DNA of 64,000 nt from Eubacterium_G segne (GCF_014287775.1 NZ_JACOOZ010000008.1:108335-172334), one strand, 5' to 3'. Counted from the first letter of the stretch, positions 1 to 9,551 are shown. The notes: a model not told the origin generated them from the sequence alone. Numbers and translations: made by a program.

Positions 1-1008
1 CCTATGGATGGTGCTGACTATGTTCTTATTGAATCAACTTATGGTGACAGATTACACGGAGACAGACCGGATTATGTGGGAGCTCTTGCCAGAATACTAA
101 ATGAAACCTTTGAGAGAGGTGGAAATGTAGTTATTCCGTCTTTTGCTGTAGGCAGAACTCAGGAAATGCTATATTTCTTAAGAATTATAAAAAAAGAAAA
201 CATGGTTCCCGGATTCCCTCATTTTCAGGTTTATGTTGACAGTCCTTTAGCGGTGGAAGCTACAAACGTGTTTAACAATAATATAATAGACTGTTTTGAT
301 GATGAAACCATGGAACTTATAAATCAGGGAATTAACCCGCTGAGATTTGAGGGATTAAATGTTTCCGTAACAACTCAGGATTCCATTGCCATCAATGAAG
401 ATATGAAACCAAAGGTTATTTTATCGGCATCAGGAATGTGTGAAGCCGGCAGAATCAGACATCATTTGAAGCATAACCTTTGGAGGGAAGAGTGTACTGT
501 TTTGTTTGTGGGATATCAGGCAGTAGGTACTCTTGGAAGGTCACTTCTTGAAGGCGCTAAGTCAGTAAAACTTTTTGGTGAGGAAATTGCAGTAAATGCC
601 CACATTGAAAATTTAAAGGGAGTAAGTGGTCATGCAGACCAAAAAGGACTGATTAACTGGATGGAATCCATGATGAAAAAGCCGGATAAGGTGTTTGTCG
701 TTCATGGAGAAGATCAGGTGTGTGATACTTTTGCAGAACTGTTAAGCAAACAGCATGGTTATGATACATATGCTCCATATAGTGGAACAGAGTTTGATTT
801 AATATCCGGTGAGTTGATTAAAGAAGGTATTCCACAACGAATCGCTGAGAAGGCAAAGAAACGCAGGGCTAATGGAATTTACGACAACCTTGTATCAGCA
901 GGTAACCGTCTTATGGCTGTTATTAAGAGAAATGAAGGTGGAGCCAATAAAGATTTGGCAAGATTCACCAGTCAGATACAGTCTCTATGCGATAAGTGGG
1001 ACAGATAA
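1..1008 (+). CDS. Beta-CASP metallo-beta-lactamase-fold ribonuclease (3' part)
   Basis: This is the C-terminal part of an RNA-processing metallo-hydrolase; the reading frame is open to the left edge, so the ATG at 4 is internal. The visible residues include ESTYGDR (31-51), the beta-CASP segment with GRTQEM, the SASGMCEAGRI loop, and the RMMBL motif SGHAD (625-639) followed by VVHGE. These are the hallmarks of the family that includes bacterial RNase J-like and archaeal CPSF-like nucleases. The N-terminal HxHxDH zinc motif lies outside the window. The gene ends just before a hairpin shared with convergent degV. The family call is firm; the exact RNA substrate cannot be inferred. Confidence 0.85.
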   Translation, partial: PMDGADYVLIESTYGDRLHGDRPDYVGALARILNETFERGGNVVIPSFAVGRTQEMLYFLRIIKKENMVPGFPHFQVYVDSPLAVEATNVFNNNIIDCFDDETMELINQGINPLRFEGLNVSVTTQDSIAINEDMKPKVILSASGMCEAGRIRHHLKHNLWREECTVLFVGYQAVGTLGRSLLEGAKSVKLFGEEIAVNAHIENLKGVSGHADQKGLINWMESMMKKPDKVFVVHGEDQVCDTFAELLSKQHGYDTYAPYSGTEFDLISGELIKEGIPQRIAEKAKKRRANGIYDNLVSAGNRLMAVIKRNEGGANKDLARFTSQIQSLCDKWDR

Positions 1009-1036
1009 AACAGAAATTTAGAGAAGATATATAAAT

Positions 1037-1080
1037 AGGCAGTTAGAATGTGATTTGAACACGTTCTGACTGCCTGTTTT
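1037..1080 (+). terminator. Hairpin terminator between convergent genes
   Basis: A 16-bp stem (1037-1052 with 1060-1075, two G-U type pairs) is followed by TTTT. It lies between the ribonuclease stop and the end of the minus-strand degV gene. A short A/T stretch on its left side could also allow it to serve the minus strand. Confidence 0.7.
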
Positions 1081-1096
1081 GCTGTTGCTTGTTTAA

Positions 1097-1975
1097 CTAC
1101 AGTGTTTCATATTTTCTGATTACACCTAATCCAATAGGATGTGGACCGGTATGTACGCCGGATACGATACCAATGGCAACATTGGTTTCGGAATTAAGTT
1201 TAACTCCAAGAGTTTCCTCTACATCATTCATAAAGCTGACACCTTCTGTTTTGTCATATCCGTATCCTACGGAAACCACGAAATTGTCTTTTCCGTTTTC
1301 ATCAAGATAAGCCTTAGCTGTTGATAAAACCTTAGCCTTAAGTTTATTTCTGTTTCGTCCGATACCCCCAAGGCTGATATCTCCATCTTTCATTATAATA
1401 ACAGGTTTAACGTCGATTTTGCTGGCAATAGATGCAAGCTTACCGATACGACCACCCATTTTTAAATAGTCAAGAGAACCTACTGTAAAGAAAATACGGG
1501 CGCTTGCCATTAAAGGCTCTAATTTCTTTAAAGAATCTTCAAAGGAAATTCCTGCATCACGCATTCTAACCATCTGGTCAATAATAAGAGCCTGAGTTAC
1601 GGTATTTTGCTTAGAATCAATAACAGTAATGTTAGCATCAGGATTTTCTTCCTCAATCATTTCCTTTGCATTCATTGCTGAGTTATAAGAACCACTGAAA
1701 ATAAGAGTAATGGTAAAGCAAACAACAGGAATACCCTTGTCAGTAAATTCCTTAAAAGCATTGTAATAGCTGTCAACACTTGGAAGGGAAGTTTTAGGGT
1801 AAACTCCCGGATTTGAAACCATTCTCTCATAACATTCATCTCTTGAAATATCTATGGAATCCCTGTAATATGTCTCTCCATCAAATGAAACTGAAAGAGG
1901 AACTATTGTAATATCGTGTTCTGCAATATACTTTTTTGACAAATCACAGGCACTGTCACTAATTATCTTATACAT
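1097..1975 (-). CDS. DegV family fatty-acid-binding protein
   Basis: The product is 292 residues, the usual length for the DegV family of small fatty-acid-binding proteins; several Gram-positive members serve as FakB subunits that present fatty acid to the kinase FakA. The N-terminus (SDSACDLS), the TSLPS segment and the SGSYNSA segment are typical lipid-headgroup-binding positions. The start at 1975 is preceded by GGAG at suitable spacing. It is transcribed alone and convergent to its neighbour, with a well-formed promoter upstream. No fakA gene is in the window, so the fatty-acid role is inferred from the family. Confidence 0.85.
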   Translation of the reverse strand: MYKIISDSACDLSKKYIAEHDITIVPLSVSFDGETYYRDSIDISRDECYERMVSNPGVYPKTSLPSVDSYYNAFKEFTDKGIPVVCFTITLIFSGSYNSAMNAKEMIEEENPDANITVIDSKQNTVTQALIIDQMVRMRDAGISFEDSLKKLEPLMASARIFFTVGSLDYLKMGGRIGKLASIASKIDVKPVIIMKDGDISLGGIGRNRNKLKAKVLSTAKAYLDENGKDNFVVSVGYGYDKTEGVSFMNDVEETLGVKLNSETNVAIGIVSGVHTGPHPIGLGVIRKYETL

Positions 1976-1994
1976 AGACTTGTAAAACTCCTTA

Positions 1995-2043
1995 ACATAG
2001 TATTTAATACTACATAGTATATCATATAAAAAACATTAATCAA
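1995..2043 (-). promoter_or_regulatory. degV promoter with overlapping palindrome
   Basis: On the minus strand TTGATT (2038-2043) and TATACT (2016-2021) are separated by 16 bp. The start region downstream holds ACATAGTAT twice (1995-2003 and 2012-2020) and a palindrome with arms TAGTATT/AATACTA (1998-2012). The position fits a repressor operator; this is inferred from the DNA only. Confidence 0.5.
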
Positions 2044-2093
2044 TATTATTTTTATCAAAAAACAAAATTTTACCACATAAGTTGTAAGATATA

Positions 2094-2102
2094 TGCTAAA
2101 AT
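2094..2102 (+). promoter_or_regulatory. Extended -10 promoter element
   Basis: TGCTAAAAT gives a TGn extended -10 upstream of the DUF2079 gene. No good -35 is visible. The same string ATATGCTAAAATGG recurs near 39881 before another gene. Confidence 0.4.
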
Positions 2103-2135
2103 GGAGAAAAAGTTTTTATAAGTGAGGAAGGGAAA

Positions 2136-3968
2136 GTGAATAAAATCAAATCATTATTACAGTATCAAAAAGAAATCATTGAAGGTTTCTTTGTAAGTGC
2201 GGTAGGAAGTTGGGCGTTATGTTCAATAATACGAGGGGCATACAGGCACATTAATGATGTAAATTTTGGAGGAGCTACTAATATTGCCATTGTCATATGT
2301 CTATTTGTGATAGGTATGGCACTTATGGCCATGCTTTATATACATAAGGATTCCATGGCAAAACTGGCTATGTTTGCTTTTGTGTATCTTTTTGTAATTT
2401 TGTGCGCATGTCAGGGATATTCCGTTTCATGGGGAGATGCATCATATTATAACCGGATTGGAAATGTATGTTTCCAAACAGTGCTGTGTGTCATTGCGGT
2501 TTTGGCATTTATGTATGTGAAAGAGGATATTTTTAATATTTTTGCTAAAATTCATTTAACTAAAAAAGAAATATGGATTGTTGTAGCTGTAATTGGTGTT
2601 TTACTCTTTGCCTTTATAGGAGTGGTTACGGTATACAGATATCTTACATATAGCAATTCAACATTTGATTTTGGTATATTTGCTCAAATGTATGAATATA
2701 TGAAGCAAAAAGGAACCATCAGCACTACAGTAGAGAGAAATAAATTGCTTTCACATTTTGCAGTGCATTTTTCACCTATATTTTATATAGCGCTTCCAAT
2801 ATATTTTATATTTGATAACGCCATAACAGTTCAGCTTATACAGGCATTTATGGTTGCCATTCCTGTTATACCAATATTATTACTTTGTAAACATCACAAG
2901 TTATCTAACCAGATGGCAATTGCAGTTTCACTGATATATGCTTTGTATCCGGCTACGGCAGGCGGAACATTTTATGATATTCACGAAAACTGCTTTATAA
3001 CATTTTTTCTGTTGATGTTAGCCTGGACAGTTGAAAAAAAGAAGAACGTTGCAGCGGTTATATTCGCAATTTTGTCATTGATGGTTAAGGAAGATGCACC
3101 GGTTTATGTGTTTATATTGGGGATATTCTTCCTGTTTTCAAAGAAGGATAAAAAACGTGGTGTTATTCTTATTGTGGCATCAGCAATTTACTTCGCTATG
3201 GCAACAGCCATAGTAAACAGCTATGGTCTTGGAATACAGGAATATAGATTTGGAAATTTATACTTTACTCAGGATGGAGGTCTTATTCAGGTATTTGAGA
3301 CGCTTTTGGCTAATCCGGGTTATGCCATCAGTCAGATTATAAGAAACACAAATGATAACTCAATGGATAAAATCGGATATATCATTTCCATGCTTGTTCC
3401 TGTAGCAGCAGTGCTTTTTACAACAGGAAAGAAGTATTCAAGATATATATTACTTCTTCCGTTTATAATCATTAATTTATTGCCGACATATTTATATATG
3501 CATGATATAACATTCCAATACGATTTTAGTGTTATAGCACTTATGATGTATGCAATTATATTAAACATAGCAGATATGGATATAAACAGGGCAAAGAAAC
3601 TGGCAACTGTTTCGGTAATATGTGCCAGTGTAATGTTTATGGGAAGCATTTACCAGAAGGCACCGTATTATGTATCAAGATATAATGCGGACAAGGCTAC
3701 ATACCAGGGACTTAACAAGGCACTGGACATGGTTCCGGAGGATGCTTCAGTATGTGCATCAGGATTTTTGGTACCACATTTGTCAAAGAACCTTATTTTA
3801 TATGATCAGAATCATCTTGAAAGTGATATATATACTGATTATCTGGTAGTGGATGCAAGATATGATACTGAAAAAGAGAAGTTTAGCAATATTATAGCTT
3901 CAGGCAAGTATGAAGTGGTGTATAATGTGGACGGATTAATAACAATTTACAAAAGAACTTCAAATTAA
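2136..3968 (+). CDS. DUF2079-type polytopic membrane protein
   Basis: The product is a 610-residue membrane protein with about a dozen hydrophobic segments and a short soluble C-terminus. The central region beginning near residue 180 (FDFGIFAQ, then LLSHFAVHFSPIFY) is the recognisable signature of the DUF2079 family, which looks glycosyltransferase-C-like in topology but has no established activity. Translation starts at GTG with GAGGAAGGG 4-12 nt upstream. It is a single-gene unit with its own terminator. The function is unknown; a role in surface glycan or lipid-linked sugar transfer is only a topology-based guess. Confidence 0.75.
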   Translation: MNKIKSLLQYQKEIIEGFFVSAVGSWALCSIIRGAYRHINDVNFGGATNIAIVICLFVIGMALMAMLYIHKDSMAKLAMFAFVYLFVILCACQGYSVSWGDASYYNRIGNVCFQTVLCVIAVLAFMYVKEDIFNIFAKIHLTKKEIWIVVAVIGVLLFAFIGVVTVYRYLTYSNSTFDFGIFAQMYEYMKQKGTISTTVERNKLLSHFAVHFSPIFYIALPIYFIFDNAITVQLIQAFMVAIPVIPILLLCKHHKLSNQMAIAVSLIYALYPATAGGTFYDIHENCFITFFLLMLAWTVEKKKNVAAVIFAILSLMVKEDAPVYVFILGIFFLFSKKDKKRGVILIVASAIYFAMATAIVNSYGLGIQEYRFGNLYFTQDGGLIQVFETLLANPGYAISQIIRNTNDNSMDKIGYIISMLVPVAAVLFTTGKKYSRYILLLPFIIINLLPTYLYMHDITFQYDFSVIALMMYAIILNIADMDINRAKKLATVSVICASVMFMGSIYQKAPYYVSRYNADKATYQGLNKALDMVPEDASVCASGFLVPHLSKNLILYDQNHLESDIYTDYLVVDARYDTEKEKFSNIIASGKYEVVYNVDGLITIYKRTSN

Positions 3969-3975
3969 AAGTTAG

Positions 3976-4012
3976 AACACATCTCTTTATATTGAAAGGG
4001 ATGTGTTTTTTT
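3976..4012 (+). terminator. Rho-independent terminator
   Basis: AACACATCTCTT pairs with AAGGGATGTGTT (one wobble), followed by a run of seven T. It ends the DUF2079 gene and isolates the pyrimidine operon. No PyrR-type anti-antiterminator structure is visible in the remaining 64-nt leader. Confidence 0.85.
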
Positions 4013-4076
4013 GCTATACTTTTATATGGATTTTTATGCCTTTTAAAGGTAAATATATAAGAAAGAGGATTTATAG

Positions 4077-5360
4077 GTGTCAATACTCATAAAAAACGGA
4101 CGGGTTCTTAATCCATCAGAAAATCTTGACAGTGTTATGGATATTCTGATTGATAAGGGAGTAATAGTAAAAAAAGCTTCATATATTGAAAATGAAGCGA
4201 ATCAGATTATAGATGCTAAAGGCTGTTATGTAATGCCGGGACTTATAGATTTGCATGTGCATTTCAGAGATCCGGGATTAACATATAAAGAAGATATAGA
4301 AACAGGAAGCAGGGCAGCTGCTAAAGGTGGATTTACTACCGTATGCTGCATGCCGAATACAAAACCTGTAGTAGATTCCCCGGAAACAGTTAAATACATT
4401 ATAGATAAGGGAAAAGCCGTAGGGCTTACCAATGTACTTCCTGTAGGGGCAGTTACCAAAAACATGGCAGGAGTTGAAATTACAGATGTAGAGGGACTAA
4501 AGGCAGCAGGAATCTGTGCCATAAGTGAAGATGGAAAGTCTGTTATGAATTCCGGTGTATATAGAAAAGCAATGAAAAATGCTAAAAAAGCGGATATTCC
4601 GGTTTTGGCACATTGTGAAGACATAAACCTTGTAGAAGGCGGAGTTATTAACTTAGGAGACAAGTCAAAGGAGTTAGGGGTTAAGGGAATAAGCAATGCA
4701 GTGGAAGATGTTATAGCCTTAAGAGATATTCTTTTAGCAAAGGAAACAGGTGCTAAATTGCATTTATGCCATTGCTCCACAAAAGACAGCGTGGAAATGG
4801 TAAGACGTGCTAAGGAAGAGGGAGTAAAGGTTACCGCAGAGGTGTGCCCTCATCATTTTTCCATGTGCAGTGATGATATTACTTCTAATGATGCTAATTT
4901 CAAAATGAACCCTCCTCTTAGAACAAGAGAGGATATGGAAGCATTAATAAAGGGATTAAGTGATGATATAATGGATGTTATTTCCACAGACCATGCTCCC
5001 CACAGTGCAGAGGAAAAGGCGAAGGATTTAGAGCATGCACCTTTTGGAATCGTGGGACTTGAAACATCTGTGGCACTTACCATAACTAATCTGGTAAAAA
5101 AAGGACATATTACACCCCTTCAGATGGCTGCAAAAATGAGTTACAATCCTGCGAAGGTTCTTGGAATTAACAAAGGAACATTAAATGAAGGAGCCATAGC
5201 AGATGTTACCATTATCAATCCAAATAAAGAATATGTTATTGACTCAAATGAATTTGCTTCTAAAGGAAAAAATACACCTTTTAATGGTTACAGGGTATCC
5301 GGAGAGGTTGAATATACGATTTTAAATGGCAATGTAGTATACAATAAAGGAGAGAAATAG
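4077..5360 (+). CDS. pyrC: Dihydroorotase
   Basis: Dihydroorotase (427 residues) catalyses the reversible cyclisation of carbamoyl-aspartate to dihydroorotate, the third step of pyrimidine synthesis. The metal ligands H60-x-H62 within HVHFRDPG, the HCED and HLCHCS segments, and D305 in DHAPH are all present, as expected for a class I enzyme. It starts at GTG with GAAAGAGGA seven bases upstream. It is the first gene of a tight operon and its stop is one base before the pyrF start. pyrB and carAB are not in the window. Confidence 0.95.
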   Translation: MSILIKNGRVLNPSENLDSVMDILIDKGVIVKKASYIENEANQIIDAKGCYVMPGLIDLHVHFRDPGLTYKEDIETGSRAAAKGGFTTVCCMPNTKPVVDSPETVKYIIDKGKAVGLTNVLPVGAVTKNMAGVEITDVEGLKAAGICAISEDGKSVMNSGVYRKAMKNAKKADIPVLAHCEDINLVEGGVINLGDKSKELGVKGISNAVEDVIALRDILLAKETGAKLHLCHCSTKDSVEMVRRAKEEGVKVTAEVCPHHFSMCSDDITSNDANFKMNPPLRTREDMEALIKGLSDDIMDVISTDHAPHSAEEKAKDLEHAPFGIVGLETSVALTITNLVKKGHITPLQMAAKMSYNPAKVLGINKGTLNEGAIADVTIINPNKEYVIDSNEFASKGKNTPFNGYRVSGEVEYTILNGNVVYNKGEK

Positions 5361-5361
5361 A

Positions 5362-6279
5362 ATGATTAATAAATTAGTTAAGAAAATTAAAGAAACCAAT
5401 GCACCGGTAGTAGTAGGTTTAGACCCTATGATGAGTTATTTGCCGGAGCATATTACAAAAAAGGCTTTTGAGGAATATGGAGAAACTCTTGAGGGAGCAG
5501 CAGAAGCTATATGGCAGTACAATAAAGGAATTATTGATGCTACATATGATTTAATTCCGGCAGTAAAACCGCAGATAGCCATGTATGAGCAGTTTGGTAT
5601 TCCGGGACTTGTGGCATTTAAAAAGACTGTAGATTATGCAAAGGAAAAAGACTTAGTTGTAATAGGAGATGTAAAGCGTGGAGATATTGGCTCCACATCA
5701 GCAGCATATGCTACAGGTCATCTTGGAAAGGTTCAGGTTGGAAGCAAAACATATTCATTATTTGATGAAGACTTTGCAACTGTTAATCCATATCTTGGAA
5801 CAGATGGAATCAAGCCTTTTATTGATGTATGTAAGGAAGAAAACAAGGGATTATTTATTTTAGTTAAAACTTCAAATCCATCAAGTGGAGAGTTTCAGGA
5901 CAGATTAATTGATGGAAAGCCTTTGTATGAGCTTGTTGGTGAATATGTGGCAAAATGGGGTCAGGAGCACATGGGTGATGAATACAGCTACATTGGTGCA
6001 GTTGTAGGAGCCACATATCCGGAAATGGGAAAAGTTTTAAGAAAAATTATGCCAAAGAGCTACATTCTGGTACCGGGATACGGAGCACAAGGTGGAACTG
6101 CAGAAGGCTTAAGACCATATTTCAACGAGGACGGACTTGGTGCCATTGTAAACTCTTCAAGAGGAATTATATGTGCATACAAGCAGGATAAATATGCCAA
6201 ATTTGGAGAATTAAATTATGCCGATGCATCACGTCAGGCAGTTATAGATATGATTGAGGATATTAATTCAATTTTCTAG
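5362..6279 (+). CDS. pyrF: Orotidine 5'-phosphate decarboxylase
   Basis: The enzyme decarboxylates OMP to UMP, the final pyrimidine step. The catalytic D-x-K-x-x-D motif is visible as D103-V-K105-R-G-D108. At 305 residues it belongs to the longer type 2 group (pyrF subfamily 2), not the 230-residue Bacillus type. It begins one base after the pyrC stop, which implies coupled translation, and precedes pyrK by 27 bases. Confidence 0.95.
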   Translation: MINKLVKKIKETNAPVVVGLDPMMSYLPEHITKKAFEEYGETLEGAAEAIWQYNKGIIDATYDLIPAVKPQIAMYEQFGIPGLVAFKKTVDYAKEKDLVVIGDVKRGDIGSTSAAYATGHLGKVQVGSKTYSLFDEDFATVNPYLGTDGIKPFIDVCKEENKGLFILVKTSNPSSGEFQDRLIDGKPLYELVGEYVAKWGQEHMGDEYSYIGAVVGATYPEMGKVLRKIMPKSYILVPGYGAQGGTAEGLRPYFNEDGLGAIVNSSRGIICAYKQDKYAKFGELNYADASRQAVIDMIEDINSIF

Positions 6280-6306
6280 TGAAATTTTAATAAGGATGGA
6301 TTAGTT

Positions 6307-7074
6307 ATGAGAGAAAAGGAAAAAGCAGTTGTTGTCAGTCAGGAATGCATTGGTACCGGAATTTACAGTATGATAATAAAAACTAAGGCGGCAGACAGTG
6401 CAGTTGCAGGGCAGTTTGTTTCAATTTACTGTAAGGACAAAACTAAATTGTTGCCAAGACCTATCAGCATATGTGAGATAGATAAGGAAAACGGAACAAT
6501 CAGAATAGTATACCGTGTTGTTGGTGGCGGCACGGAAGAAATGTCAGGCTATAAGTCAGGAGACGGGATTGAATTAATAGGACCTCTTGGAAATGGATTT
6601 ATGCAGCGTGAAAATAAAAAAGCCATTTTAATTGGTGGAGGAATTGGAATCCCACCAATGGTAGGTTTGGCAGAAGCATTAAAGGATAAGGCAGAGGTTC
6701 AGATTGTGGCAGGCTACAGGGATGAACTTTTTCTTACTAAGGAATTGCAGGAAAACGGAAGTCTTTATATCGCAACGGAAGACGGAAGCTGCGGAACTAA
6801 GGGAACGGTTATTGATGCCATAAAGGATAAAGAAATACAGGGAGACGTAATATACGCCTGTGGTCCAACACCTATGCTTAGGGCGATTAAAGAATATGCC
6901 ATGGGAAAAGGAATAGAGTGTCAGCTTTCATTAGAAGAGAGAATGGCATGCGGTATTGGGGCGTGCCTTGCCTGTGTGTGTAAGTCAAAGGATAAGGATG
7001 CTCATTCAAATGTAAACAACAAACGTATTTGTAAGGATGGTCCGGTATTTTTGGCAGAGGAGGTAGAACTGTAA
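6307..7074 (+). CDS. pyrK: Dihydroorotate dehydrogenase electron-transfer subunit
   Basis: PyrK passes electrons from the PyrD FMN through a [2Fe-2S] cluster and FAD to NAD+. The FAD-binding RPISI segment (about residue 54), the GGGIGIPPM nucleotide-binding loop, and the cluster ligands C215, C220, C223 and C242 are present. It has 255 residues, normal for the family. Its TAA overlaps the pyrD ATG by one base (TAATG), consistent with the 1:1 heterotetramer the two subunits form. Confidence 0.95.
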   Translation: MREKEKAVVVSQECIGTGIYSMIIKTKAADSAVAGQFVSIYCKDKTKLLPRPISICEIDKENGTIRIVYRVVGGGTEEMSGYKSGDGIELIGPLGNGFMQRENKKAILIGGGIGIPPMVGLAEALKDKAEVQIVAGYRDELFLTKELQENGSLYIATEDGSCGTKGTVIDAIKDKEIQGDVIYACGPTPMLRAIKEYAMGKGIECQLSLEERMACGIGACLACVCKSKDKDAHSNVNNKRICKDGPVFLAEEVEL

Positions 7075-7976
7075 TGAACACAAAAGTTAATATTGCGGGA
7101 GTTGAATTTAAAAATCCGGTTATGGTTGCCTCAGGAACTTTCGGTTCCGGAGCTGAATACGGAGAGTTTGTAGATTTAAACAGACTTGGAGCAGTAGTTA
7201 CAAAAGGTGTGGCAAATGTACCATGGGAAGGAAATCCTACACCGAGAATTGCAGAAACTTACGGTGGAATGCTTAATGCAGTGGGACTTCAAAATCCGGG
7301 ATATGATTTATTTGCCAAAAGAGATATTCCGTATTTACAGAACTATGATACCAATATAATTGTAAATGTATGTGGAAGAACTACGGAAGATTACATTGAC
7401 GTAGTGGAAAAATTAGGACACGAAAGTGTTGATATGTTGGAAATAAATATTTCATGCCCGAATGTAAAGCATGGTGGAATTGCATTCGGTCAGGATCCAA
7501 AGGCGGTTGAGGCTATAACCAAGGCTGTAAAAGCGGTTGCAAAACAGCCGGTTATTATGAAATTAAGTCCAAATGTTACAGACATAACGGAAATGGCAAG
7601 AGCTGCAGAGGCAGGTGGCGCAGATGCTTTGTCTTTAATTAATACATTAACAGGAATGCAGATTGATGTTGAAAGACAGAAGTTTGTTTTAGCTAACAAA
7701 ACAGGAGGATTATCAGGTCCTGCAATTAAACCTGTAGCTGTAAGAATGGTATATCAGGTGGCAAATGCGGTTAAAGTTCCTATTATTGGAATGGGCGGAA
7801 TTGCAAGTGCTAAGGATGCTCTTGAATTTATATTAGCAGGTGCCACGGCAGTGTCGGTAGGAACGGCCAACTTTAACAATCCAAATACCACAATAGAAGT
7901 TATTGAAGGAATTGAGGATTATATGGAAAGACATGGAGTTGAAGATATAAACAATCTGATAGGAAGTGTTAAGTAA
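7074..7976 (+). CDS. pyrD: Dihydroorotate dehydrogenase, class 1B catalytic subunit
   Basis: The product is a 300-residue FMN TIM-barrel enzyme oxidising dihydroorotate to orotate. The catalytic base is a cysteine (C128 in ISCPNVKHGG), which marks the NAD-linked class 1B and agrees with the adjacent pyrK. Other visible elements are the KGV loop near the N-terminus and the GMGGIASAKDALEF phosphate-binding segment. Confidence 0.95.
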   Translation: MNTKVNIAGVEFKNPVMVASGTFGSGAEYGEFVDLNRLGAVVTKGVANVPWEGNPTPRIAETYGGMLNAVGLQNPGYDLFAKRDIPYLQNYDTNIIVNVCGRTTEDYIDVVEKLGHESVDMLEINISCPNVKHGGIAFGQDPKAVEAITKAVKAVAKQPVIMKLSPNVTDITEMARAAEAGGADALSLINTLTGMQIDVERQKFVLANKTGGLSGPAIKPVAVRMVYQVANAVKVPIIGMGGIASAKDALEFILAGATAVSVGTANFNNPNTTIEVIEGIEDYMERHGVEDINNLIGSVK

Positions 7977-8006
7977 ATTGAATATTTATAATAAGGAGAT
8001 TTAACA

Positions 8007-8687
8007 ATGGAAGCATATAAGAGTGAGTTTATAGAATTTATGGTAGAAAGTGATGTTTTAAAGTTTGGAGAGTTTACACTTAAAAGTGGTAGAAAGTCTC
8101 CATTTTTCATGAATGCAGGAGCTTATGTTACAGGTTCCCAGCTTCACAGATTAGGTCAGTATTATGCAAAGGCAATACACGACAGATATGGTGATGATTT
8201 TGACGTGCTTTTCGGACCGGCATATAAGGGAATACCCCTTGCAGTGGTTACAGCTATTGCATTTAATGAATTATATGGAAAAGAAATCCGTTATTGTTCA
8301 GATAGAAAAGAAGAGAAAGACCACGGAGCAGACAAGGGAAGCTTCCTTGGAAGCACTTTAAAAGACGGTGACAGAGTGGTAATGATTGAAGATGTTACAA
8401 CATCAGGTAAGTCTATGGAGGAAACAGTTCCAAAAGTAAAGGGAGCAGCAGATGTTACCATTGTAGGACTTATGGTTTCCCTTGACAGAATGGAAGTTGG
8501 AAAAGGTGGAGAAAAATGTGCCCTTGATGAAGTAAAGGATCTTTACGGATTTGAAACTAATGCCATTGTTACTATGGCAGATGTTGTGGAGCATTTATAC
8601 AACAGAGAATGCAACGGAAAAGTTGTGATTAACGATGAGATAAAGTCAGCAATTGATAAGTATTATGAGCAGTATGGTGCTAAATAG
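8007..8687 (+). CDS. pyrE: Orotate phosphoribosyltransferase
   Basis: Transfers phosphoribose from PRPP to orotate to give OMP. The PRPP-binding signature VVMIEDVTTSGKS is clear, and the flexible catalytic loop is represented by the K-E-E-K-D-H-G stretch. It has 226 residues, near normal size. It is the last pyrimidine gene of the run; a TTG-started VanZ gene follows after 14 bases, so the transcript probably continues. Confidence 0.95.
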   Translation: MEAYKSEFIEFMVESDVLKFGEFTLKSGRKSPFFMNAGAYVTGSQLHRLGQYYAKAIHDRYGDDFDVLFGPAYKGIPLAVVTAIAFNELYGKEIRYCSDRKEEKDHGADKGSFLGSTLKDGDRVVMIEDVTTSGKSMEETVPKVKGAADVTIVGLMVSLDRMEVGKGGEKCALDEVKDLYGFETNAIVTMADVVEHLYNRECNGKVVINDEIKSAIDKYYEQYGAK

Positions 8688-8701
8688 TCAGGAGATGCAA
8701 G

Positions 8702-9157
8702 TTGACAAAAACAGATAGAAGAGTCAGAAATTTTGGCAGATTATTTTTTGTACTTTATATGCTTGCCGCCCTTTATTTTATGTTTTTATCAGAGACCTTA
8801 GACAGGTCAATGGTTAGTAAAAATTACAGGTATAATCTTACGTTGTTTAAAGAAATAACAAGATTTTGGGATATGCGGCATACCTACGGCTGGAATGTAA
8901 CCATTGTAAACTTAGTTGGAAATGTTATATGTTTTATGCCTTTTGGCTTTTTAATTCCGACTATCTCAAAGAAGAAAATATGCAAAAATGTTATTAGCGT
9001 TACACTTCTTGCCATGCTTTTTAGTTTGGGAATAGAGACGGCACAACTTTTATTAAAGGTTGGAGCATTTGACGTTGACGACATTTTCTTAAATACCATA
9101 GGCGGCTTTTTAGGTTATGTGACAATGAAATTTACAAGGGTGCGAAAGCATATATAA
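8702..9157 (+). CDS. VanZ-like membrane protein
   Basis: The product is a 151-residue membrane protein with about four hydrophobic segments. The family pattern is clear: N-x-x-G-N-x-x-C-F-M-P-F-G-F near residue 63, then GIETAQLLL and DVDDIFLNTIGG. VanZ proteins are small integral membrane proteins; the namesake gives low-level teicoplanin resistance, but most chromosomal members have no known role. The start is TTG with AGGAG seven to eleven bases upstream. It may be cotranscribed with pyrE. Confidence 0.8.
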   Translation: MTKTDRRVRNFGRLFFVLYMLAALYFMFLSETLDRSMVSKNYRYNLTLFKEITRFWDMRHTYGWNVTIVNLVGNVICFMPFGFLIPTISKKKICKNVISVTLLAMLFSLGIETAQLLLKVGAFDVDDIFLNTIGGFLGYVTMKFTRVRKHI

Positions 9158-9191
9158 AGGTGCATAAAAAACAGATTGAGGGTAAATATAA

Positions 9192-9539
9192 GTGAGAAAG
9201 AGCAAGAAAGTAAGATTAGAAGAGAAAGAAGATAAAAAAGCAAAAAAAATTCCTCTTAGAAAGTATACAAAAGGTGGAAAATCCTCTACACTTATTGCCA
9301 TTGAGAGCTTGCTGGTTATTATTTTGGCAATTGCAATTTCCGTGGCAATGAAAGGAAAAGCAGGAATTTACGTAGGTCTTTTGACTTTGTTTGCTTTTAT
9401 TACATCTATTGCAGGGTTTATTGTAGGGATAAACAGCTTTAAAGAAGAGAATAAGTTTATGATGTATACATACATTGGAACCATTGCCAATGCAGTTATA
9501 TGGCTTGGAGTTTTGGGAATGTATTTAATTTATATTTAA
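9192..9539 (+). CDS. Small membrane protein, DUF6142-like
   Basis: A GTG-started 115-residue protein: a very basic N-terminus (about 35 residues rich in K, R, E) followed by three hydrophobic helices (about residues 37-55, 60-80 and 91-113). It resembles a small Lachnospiraceae family of unknown function (DUF6142, from memory). It sits 12 bases ahead of the aminopeptidase gene and may be cotranscribed with it. No function can be inferred. Confidence 0.6.
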   Translation: MRKSKKVRLEEKEDKKAKKIPLRKYTKGGKSSTLIAIESLLVIILAIAISVAMKGKAGIYVGLLTLFAFITSIAGFIVGINSFKEENKFMMYTYIGTIANAVIWLGVLGMYLIYI

Positions 9540-9551
9540 TGAGGTGCGTGT

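Noticed and set aside
4013..4076. PyrR-type attenuator before pyrC
   Set aside because: The leader after the preceding terminator is only 64 bases and no antiterminator pairing is visible.
4226..4780. Long open frame on the minus strand inside pyrC
   Set aside because: It lies entirely opposite a strongly conserved gene; similar shadows occur opposite many genes here.
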